Part shown: piece after piece, positions 1 to 4,634 of the stretch
Numbering within the stretch: the first letter of the stretch is position 1
Layout of the letters: the number at the start of each line of letters is the position of its first letter
Origin: Rhodoferax sp.
GTDB taxonomy: Bacteria > Pseudomonadota > Gammaproteobacteria > Burkholderiales > Burkholderiaceae_C
Direction of reading: 5' to 3'
DNA: 12,615 nt
Assembly (NCBI GenBank): GCA_030683195.1
Contig: JAUXQA010000353.1
Coordinates: forward strand, 1-12,615
Translations under genes and position numbers: made by a program
The notes under the pieces: model-generated
The model's database searches: none
Seen by the model: only the letters and a program-made list of their open reading frames with translations
What the model was told of the DNA's origin: nothing

Positions 1-1813
1 ATCGCCTGAGACGCCTCTTCGACCACCTTGGTGCCACTTCGAACCTTGTCCACACTGGTGGAGATGAGTTGCTGATCTCACGCGCAGCCTCGGCGCTGCG
101 ACCCGCCAGGCTGCGGACCTCGGAGGCCACCACGGCAAAGCCCCGGCCCTGCTCCCCGGCGCGCGCAGCCTCCACGGCGGCATTCAGCGCCAGAATGTTG
201 GTCTGGAACGCAATGCCGTCAATCACGCTGATGATGTCACTGATCTTGCTTGACGAGGTCTGAATCTCCCGCATGGTGCTTGTGACCTCGGCAAACACAA
301 GACCACCTTTCTCTGCCACATTGGCGTTGTCGGACGCAAACGTGGCCGCCATGCCAGCTCGCTCGGCAGTGGCGCCCACGGTGACGCCAATTTGCTCCAT
401 GGCGGATGCCTGCTCCTCCAGGGTGGCTGCAGCGCCTTCGGTGCGAGCTGACAAATCCATGCTGGCCGATGCAATCTCGTTGCTGGCCGTATGCAATTCA
501 CGCGCCGAATGCCGCACCTTGCGGATCAACAGGTGCAGGGAGTCGTAGGCTTTGCGCAGGTCCACAATCACCTGGGCTGGCTCGTCCCGCCCCCAAGGCT
601 TGCTGGGCGCGCGACGCAAGTCGCCTTCAGCCATTTCCCGCAGGTGCACGCTGATCAGACGCAGGCCGCCCCGGGTCACCAGAAAGAAGCTGTAGAAAAA
701 GTAGGCACCCAGCAGCAAGACCAACACCACCACGCCTGAAATCCAGACCAGGCGGAATTTCATGGCGTCGATACGGGCAACGAGCAAGTCATCGAGTGCC
801 GTCAAACCCTTGCCGTAAAAGGAGTTGAACCGCACCAGGGCCACCTCACCCTTCTCATAAAACTGCTGGGGCGTGAGCTTGTCATTTCGCATGAGCTCTT
901 CAGGGTCTTTGGCCAGCGCGAGAAACGCGGCTGTGTCATCCAGCACCGCCAGATCCAGTTTGGACTTGAGACCGGGGTTGGCCACCATGGCCCGCTCCAG
1001 GTAGGCCCGAGATGACTTCAAACCATTTTCTAGCGCCGACACCCACAAGGCGTAGCGGGCAACGTCTTTTTGGCTCAGCTCTCTTTGAGAGACAGTCCAA
1101 TTGGCCATGCCGTAGGTCCCCCACCCCCACAGCTGCCCCAAGTCCTCAGACATTTGCGGCATGACAAGCACCAGGGTGTTCATGAGGTAGAAGCTGTCAA
1201 GGTCGGGGTCAAGCACCAGATTGGAGTTGTCACCCATCAGGGTCAGCACCTTCAGAATTTCGGCGGTGACCGGCCCGAATACCGTGCGCCCTGCGCTGTC
1301 TACGCCATTGGTGGCCTGGGCAGTGGCAGCCCAGGCAGACTTGAGCTTGTCGAACTCGGACTTGATGGCAAGGGAGTCGCCTGACTGGCTGAAGTACTTG
1401 TCAAACTCGCTGATCGCCAGGTCGGTCTGAGTCCGTGCAGCTTGGTAACGACTGGCGCCATCAAAGCCACCCAAAGTCGCACGCGTGGCGTTGCGAGCCT
1501 TGAGCACCCCTTCCATCACAGGAACGAATTGACGAAATGCAGCCACCCCAACGCGCTCCTTGGCGCTGAAGTTGATTTGGTCCGATTGGCTGCCCGCAAA
1601 GAAAAAGCCCAACAGGGCAACAGGCACCAAAAACATGCAAGAGATGAGCAAGGCCTTGGACGCAAAGTTCAGATTGCGCATCAAGCTGACCCCCATCCAC
1701 CAGATGCCATGCGCCTGAAAGGCACTCATGGGCGCGGCCTGGCTGGCAGGTGGTGCAAAAAATTGATCAAGGGCGATGGATTTGGGCGCCAATGCGATAT
1801 TTGAATTGTTCAT
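1..1813 (-). CDS. Methyl-accepting chemotaxis protein, 3' truncated by window edge, apparent frameshift near 67/68
   Basis: Inner-membrane chemoreceptor that would control CheA through its cytoplasmic hairpin. From ATG at 1813 the frame gives 582 codons to position 68. A cytoplasmic N-terminal stretch of about 50 residues precedes TM1 (about 53-74). A helical periplasmic sensor region (about 75-350) has no recognisable PAS or Cache motif. TM2 (about 354-377) is followed by a HAMP-like linker, the adaptation motif EEQASAMEQ, and the near-invariant hairpin tip IAFQTNILALNAAVEAARAG (from about residue 534). After REISN the frame reads unrelated codons, but adding one base restores the canonical LISTSVDKVRSGTKVVEEAS. 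One nucleotide therefore appears deleted between 67 and 68, and no stop is met before the edge. No strong ribosome site precedes 1813; ATGs at residues 40 or 45 (G-rich upstream) are alternatives. Ligand unknown. The family is certain; whether the gene is broken or this is a sequence error is not. Confidence 0.93.
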   Translation of the reverse strand, partial: MNNSNIALAPKSIALDQFFAPPASQAAPMSAFQAHGIWWMGVSLMRNLNFASKALLISCMFLVPVALLGFFFAGSQSDQINFSAKERVGVAAFRQFVPVMEGVLKARNATRATLGGFDGASRYQAARTQTDLAISEFDKYFSQSGDSLAIKSEFDKLKSAWAATAQATNGVDSAGRTVFGPVTAEILKVLTLMGDNSNLVLDPDLDSFYLMNTLVLVMPQMSEDLGQLWGWGTYGMANWTVSQRELSQKDVARYALWVSALENGLKSSRAYLERAMVANPGLKSKLDLAVLDDTAAFLALAKDPEELMRNDKLTPQQFYEKGEVALVRFNSFYGKGLTALDDLLVARIDAMKFRLVWISGVVVLVLLLGAYFFYSFFLVTRGGLRLISVHLREMAEGDLRRAPSKPWGRDEPAQVIVDLRKAYDSLHLLIRKVRHSARELHTASNEIASASMDLSARTEGAAATLEEQASAMEQIGVTVGATAERAGMAATFASDNANVAEKGGLVFAEVTSTMREIQTSSSKISDIISVIDGIAFQTNILALNAAVEAARAGEQGRGFAVVASEVRSLAGRSAEAAREISNSSPPVWTRFEVAPRWSKRRLRR

Positions 1814-1858
1814 GAATCAATATTCTTGGTTGTGTGCAGCGTCTTCCCTGACCCGAAA

Positions 1859-1864
1859 ATTCTA
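1859..1864 (-). promoter_or_regulatory. Possible -10 element for the MCP gene
   Basis: The 105-nt gap upstream of the MCP start contains TAGAAT on the minus strand, a 5/6 match to the sigma-70 -10 hexamer, about 45 nt before the ATG. No good -35 hexamer sits 16-18 nt upstream, and I see no sigma-28 (TAAA-N15-GCCGATAA) match. This is only a candidate. Confidence 0.22.
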
Positions 1865-1910
1865 GCCGCAGCACCCCAAACAAAACCTCAATAACCCTGA
1901 CAACAGGTCA

Positions 1911-1943
1911 GTCAGAATTTAGTCAGAATTTCGTCTGAATTTA
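1911..1943. repeat. Three tandem 11-bp repeats over the 3' end of the receiver gene
   Basis: On the plus strand three consecutive 11-mers read gtcagaattta, gtcagaatttc and gtctgaattta. The first two differ only at the last base and the third has one further change. They cover the last codons (..FRRNSD) and the stop of the receiver gene and extend into the gap before the MCP gene. This places an AAATTC tract every helical turn upstream of the MCP. They may be a slippage duplication that set the present stop codon, or a phased binding or curvature element. Confidence 0.85.
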
Positions 1944-2347
1944 ATCAGGCGCTTGATTTCGGACCCGAGGTCGTCTACATGAACCGGCTTGGCCACATAA
2001 CCGTCAGCACCAAACAAGATGAAGCGTTCCCGGTCTCCGGGCAGATCGTGTGAGGTAGCCATGATGACGGGCATGTGCGCTTGCCCTTGCGCCTCACGTT
2101 CACGTATGGCGCTCAGGGCGGCCATGCCGTCCATGTTGGGCATCATCACGTCCATCAAGACGAGGTCAAAGGGCAACTGCGCAAGGCAGCGCAAAGCCTT
2201 CTCCCCGTCATTGACCACCACGCCGGTATGACCCAGGCTGGTCAACGCAGATATGGCCAGCTTTTGATTGATGACGTTGTCTTCAGCGACCAGAACACGC
2301 AGAGACCGTTTGGCGGGGAAGATGGGCTTGCCGGGGGTAAGTGACAT
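1919..2347 (-). CDS. Stand-alone receiver-domain (REC) response regulator
   Basis: A 142-residue protein that is almost entirely one receiver domain. The sequence shows acidic pair E22-D23 (AEDN), phosphoacceptor D66 in LMDVMMPNMDG, the switch threonine T98 (MATS) and K120 (VAKPV), so all phosphotransfer residues are present. The AEDNVINQKLA opening and LMDVMMPNMDG core resemble the receiver of hybrid sensor kinases (BarA type) more than CheY or OmpR proteins. There is no output domain. The start at 2347 is chosen because the receiver fold begins about 15 residues later. The frame stays open upstream into the 3' end of the kinase gene, but that extension (to 2785) is low-complexity read-through. 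No clear Shine-Dalgarno is visible. It lies between a two-component pair and an MCP gene. Likely a phosphorelay or chemotaxis-type signalling partner; the cognate kinase is unknown. Confidence 0.9.
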   Translation of the reverse strand: MSLTPGKPIFPAKRSLRVLVAEDNVINQKLAISALTSLGHTGVVVNDGEKALRCLAQLPFDLVLMDVMMPNMDGMAALSAIREREAQGQAHMPVIMATSHDLPGDRERFILFGADGYVAKPVHVDDLGSEIKRLIKFRRNSD

Positions 2348-2379
2348 GCTGGAATTCTGCAACAACTCATCAACAGGCC

Positions 2380-2403
2380 AAAAAAAAGCCACCCGAAGGT
2401 GGC
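2380..2403 (-). terminator. Intrinsic terminator (second of tandem pair) downstream of the two-component operon
   Basis: On the minus strand GCCACC-TTCG-GGTGGC (2403-2388) forms a 6-bp GC-rich stem with a stable TTCG tetraloop, followed directly by eight T (2387-2380). This is a textbook Rho-independent terminator for transcripts coming through the histidine kinase gene. The sequence CAGGCC just before it and GGCCTG just after the T-run (2406-2401 with 2379-2374) could form an alternative pairing that excludes the terminator stem. Confidence 0.88.
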
Positions 2404-2407
2404 CTGT

Positions 2408-2425
2408 AAAAGTTCCCGAAGGAAC
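2408..2425 (-). terminator. Intrinsic terminator-like hairpin (first of tandem pair)
   Basis: On the minus strand GTTCC-TTCG-GGAAC (2425-2412) is a perfect 5-bp stem with a TTCG tetraloop, followed by TTTT (2411-2408). The short stem and four-T tract make it a weaker terminator than the one 5 nt further on. Together they look like a tandem backup arrangement at the end of the kinase operon. Confidence 0.65.
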
Positions 2426-2481
2426 GTCGTTGGATTTGTGACAGCAACTGATACAGACTTTACCCAGTAGAACAAGAAGGC

Positions 2482-2505
2482 GATATCCCACATTCGGGGG
2501 ATACC
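2482..2505. repeat. Inverted repeat, 8-bp arms, 8-nt spacer
   Basis: gatatccc (2482-2489) and gggatacc (2498-2505) are inverted copies with one mismatch (inner six base pairs perfect). No T-run follows on either strand, so a terminator is unlikely. The spacing suits a dimeric regulator site upstream of the receiver gene, or an RNA hairpin in the 3' trailer of the kinase transcript. No protein can be named. Confidence 0.5.
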
Positions 2506-2558
2506 GTGCGCTTATTTGCCTCAAAACGTTGTTTAAAAGCAACTGGAAGTAAGTTTTT

Positions 2559-3851
2559 TCAGGCCAAGGGAAGTTGTACGACAAAACAGGCCCCCCCATC
2601 GGGGCGATTTTCGCAATGCGCCGTGCCTCCATGGCGAATGGCAATCGACTTGACCAGGGCCAGACCCAGGCCCACCCCACCATCGCGCTCGGTGGCGCCA
2701 GGCAGGCGGTAAAAAGGCTCAAAAATCCGCTCGCGCAAGCCCGCCGGCACGCCCGGACCCCGGTCGCACACACGAATGACGGCACGCCCTTGTTCCTTGC
2801 CGAGCGTCACGGTGATCTCCCCGGCTGCATGACGACGCGCATTCTCCAGCAGGTTGCGTACCACGCGATGCAGCAGCTTGGCCACACCCTGCACCTGGAG
2901 GTCAGGCGTGTCGGGCGCAGACTCCAACTGAACATCCAGCTCGGCGCCACAATGGGCGCACTCTTCTGCCACCAGGCCGATCAGGTCGACAGGCTCAACG
3001 GTGCCCATATCCGCCTCACGGGCATCGAGCCGGCTGGCGAGCAAAATTTCCTCAATCAGTTGGTCGAGCTCGGCAATATTGCGCTCGATCTCCCGCCGCC
3101 AGCCAGGTGACGCTGCGGGCTGGGTTGAGGCACGCTCCCCCATTAGCTCCAGCCCCATGCGGATGCGAGTCAAGGGCGAGCGCAACTCGTGGGAGGCATT
3201 GGCCAGCAGCGACTTTTGGGATGCCAGCAGCGCCTCCTGGGATTTGACCAAGGTCTCCACGCGCTCGGCCGCAATGTTGAAACGTTTGGCAAGAAAGGCC
3301 ACTTCATCCTGCCCCACCTCAGCCACGCGAATGGTCAGGTCCCCCTCTCCCCACTTTTGCACACCATCTTGCAAACGCTCCAGGCGCCGCGTAAGGGTGC
3401 GAATGATCGGGTAAGTGGCCAGCGCGACAGCAATGGCCACCAGGGTCAGGGTCCAGAAGAATCCAAATGGGGCCCGCCCCCAACTTGACGGCGGCGGTCT
3501 CGGCAGATGCATGTGGACGGTCTGCCCATCCTCCATGCGCACGACAAACTGGGGTCCGCTGCCGACCTTGCCCCAACTGCCGGGTCTGTGCCGCTGTCCG
3601 AGCGCAACGCCCGCGTCTGTGGCCTCGTCTGCCGATGGGTCGGGAGCACTCGCGCCAGCCTCCGGTGGGCGCTGCAGACGCGCCCGGCCGCTACCAATAA
3701 TGTGCCCCGCCTCGTTGCGAACAACCACCTCCCGCAGCGGCGGGTCAGCCGCCAGACGCCAGGCCAAGCCCACCAGAAAAGTCAATACCGCTACGGCCAG
3801 CACCACAGCCAGCCAGATACGTACATACAGCTTTTTAAAAAACAAACTCAT
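2559..3851 (-). CDS. Membrane sensor histidine kinase, CpxA/RstB-like
   Basis: A 430-residue inner-membrane kinase that should autophosphorylate and pass phosphate to the regulator encoded just upstream. TM1 is about residues 11-33. A short periplasmic domain (about 34-129) is rich in Pro and Ala and has no recognisable fold. TM2 is about 130-150 and HAMP about 151-203. The dimerisation domain carries the H-box ASHELRSPLTRIRMG with H221. The ATPase domain shows the N-box NLLENARRH (N337), G1 DRGPGVP (363-369), F-box FEPFYR and G2 GVGLGLALVKS. All catalytic elements are intact. Its ATG overlaps the regulator stop by 4 nt (ATGA), implying translational coupling and one operon. The H-box and layout place it with CpxA/RstB-type kinases. 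The signal is unknown, and I avoid a gene symbol because the periplasmic domain is too divergent to equate with CpxA. Confidence 0.95.
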   Translation of the reverse strand: MSLFFKKLYVRIWLAVVLAVAVLTFLVGLAWRLAADPPLREVVVRNEAGHIIGSGRARLQRPPEAGASAPDPSADEATDAGVALGQRHRPGSWGKVGSGPQFVVRMEDGQTVHMHLPRPPPSSWGRAPFGFFWTLTLVAIAVALATYPIIRTLTRRLERLQDGVQKWGEGDLTIRVAEVGQDEVAFLAKRFNIAAERVETLVKSQEALLASQKSLLANASHELRSPLTRIRMGLELMGERASTQPAASPGWRREIERNIAELDQLIEEILLASRLDAREADMGTVEPVDLIGLVAEECAHCGAELDVQLESAPDTPDLQVQGVAKLLHRVVRNLLENARRHAAGEITVTLGKEQGRAVIRVCDRGPGVPAGLRERIFEPFYRLPGATERDGGVGLGLALVKSIAIRHGGTAHCENRPDGGACFVVQLPLA

Positions 3852-4552
3852 TCTTGCTGGCGTGCAAACACGTAGCCCACACCGCGCACGGTCAGTATGC
3901 GCTTGGGACTTTTGGCATCGACCTCGATCGCTGCCCGAATACGGCCCATGTGCACATCGATGGAACGGTCAAAGGCATCGAGTTCACGCCCCCGCACGGC
4001 CTCCATGATCTGGTCACGGGTCAGGACGCGGCCGGCACGCTCGGCCAGGGCAACCAGCAAATCAAACTGATAAGAGGTCAAATCGCAAGCTTGGGGTCCC
4101 ACGTGCACGGTGCGGGCATCTCGGTCAATCTCCAGCGAGCCGAAACGCAGCTGGTTGCCCGGCTGGGCCGCACCATCGACCCGGCGGCGCAGAACAGCCC
4201 GAATGCGCGCCAGCAGTACACGCGGCTCAAAGGGCTTGGGGAGGTAGTCGTCCGCGCCGATTTCCAGGCCAATGATGCGGTCCATTGGGTCACCCTTGGC
4301 GGTCAACATCAACACGGGTATTTGACCCAAGGCGCCGGGCAAGGCGCGGATGCGCCGGCAGACTTCCAGGCCATCCATGTCGGGCAGCATCAGGTCCAGA
4401 ATCACCAGGTCCGGCACAGCGGACTGGACTGCGGTCAGCCCTTTGCTACCGTCCGTGGCATGGTGCACCACAAAGCCGGATTGCCCCAGGTACTCGCGCA
4501 CCATATCGGCCAGCCGGACATCGTCTTCGATCATCAGAAGGTTTTGACTCAT
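3848..4552 (-). CDS. OmpR-family response regulator (CpxR/RstA-like)
   Basis: A 234-residue DNA-binding regulator. The receiver has E9-D10-D11, phosphoacceptor D53 (LDLMLPDMDG), T84 (MLTAK) and K106 (LPKPF). After a linker comes a winged-helix output domain (about 133-232) with LTSYQFDLL, the recognition-helix region FDRSIDVHMGRIRAAIE and the wing motif RILTVRGVGYVF. The recognition helix resembles CpxR/RstA regulators. Start 4552 is fixed by an in-frame TAG a few codons upstream. Its AGGAGG lies 23 nt from the ATG, too far for a standard ribosome site, and only a weak GGGG is nearer. It is first in the operon with the kinase and is preceded by phased TTTAC repeats overlapping a promoter, which suggests autoregulation. 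The target regulon is unknown; closeness to the glycogen operon alone does not show that it controls it. Confidence 0.95.
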   Translation of the reverse strand: MSQNLLMIEDDVRLADMVREYLGQSGFVVHHATDGSKGLTAVQSAVPDLVILDLMLPDMDGLEVCRRIRALPGALGQIPVLMLTAKGDPMDRIIGLEIGADDYLPKPFEPRVLLARIRAVLRRRVDGAAQPGNQLRFGSLEIDRDARTVHVGPQACDLTSYQFDLLVALAERAGRVLTRDQIMEAVRGRELDAFDRSIDVHMGRIRAAIEVDAKSPKRILTVRGVGYVFARQQE

Positions 4553-4584
4553 GTCTGCAGTCTAGACCCCGGCCGCCTCCTGTG

Positions 4585-4612
4585 ATTAAAGCGTCCGTAA
4601 AGATCAGGTAAA
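4585..4612 (-). promoter_or_regulatory. Predicted sigma-70 promoter of the response regulator/kinase operon
   Basis: On the minus strand TTTACC (4612-4607, 4/6 to the -35 consensus) is separated by 16 nt from TTTAAT (4590-4585, 5/6 to the -10 consensus). A transcript would start near 4577 and give a leader of about 25 nt before the regulator ATG. The weak -35 overlapped by regulator-like repeats fits an activated or autoregulated promoter. This is a prediction from sequence only. Confidence 0.5.
4586..4612. promoter_or_regulatory. Candidate OmpR/CpxR-family operator: three 11-bp-phased direct repeats
   Basis: On the plus strand TTAAA (4586-4590), GTAAA (4597-4601) and GTAAA (4608-4612) are separated by exactly six bases each, giving an 11-bp period. 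The two perfect copies match the known CpxR box form, GTAAA with a short spacer and GTAAA. OmpR-family dimers bind such head-to-tail half-sites one helical turn apart. The site lies directly upstream of a gene for a regulator of that family and overlaps its predicted promoter. Confidence 0.55.
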
Positions 4613-4619
4613 TACCGCC

Positions 4620-4634
4620 AGCCTTGCCAAGGCT
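4620..4634 (-). other. Hairpin at the glgP stop codon
   Basis: AGCCTT-GGC-AAGGCT on the minus strand is a perfect 6-bp stem with a 3-nt loop, starting inside the glgP stop codon. It can extend by a bulged GCC/GGC. No T-run follows, so it is not a clear intrinsic terminator. It may stabilise the 3' end of the glg transcript or weakly attenuate it. Read-through into the regulator/kinase genes remains possible. Confidence 0.4.

Larger units (their letters stand above)
2348..2558. other. 211-nt non-coding gap between kinase and receiver genes
   Basis: No credible gene lies here. In minus-strand order it holds an AT-rich stretch after the kinase stop, an 8-bp-arm inverted repeat (2505-2482), two tandem terminator hairpins, and a 32-nt G-poor leader before the receiver ATG. 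I could not place a convincing promoter for the receiver gene. The only weak pair is TTGTTC with a 16-nt spacer and TATCAG, about 2448-2475. If that promoter is used, its transcript would have to cross both hairpins. Confidence 0.7.

Noticed and set aside
2348..2785. N-terminal extension of the receiver protein to 288 residues
   Set aside because: The added part overlaps the kinase 3' end out of frame, passes through both terminator hairpins, and has no domain; the receiver fold starts just after the ATG at 2347.
4553..4580. Cluster of restriction-site-like hexamers (CGGCCG, TCTAGA, CTGCAG) upstream of the regulator, suggesting a cloning scar
   Set aside because: Three six-base palindromes in GC-rich DNA can occur by chance, and the flanking operon is continuous with no vector-like sequence.
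3854..4585. 243-codon plus-strand open frame opposite the response regulator
   Set aside because: Almost exactly mirrors the regulator gene and shows only complement-like composition.
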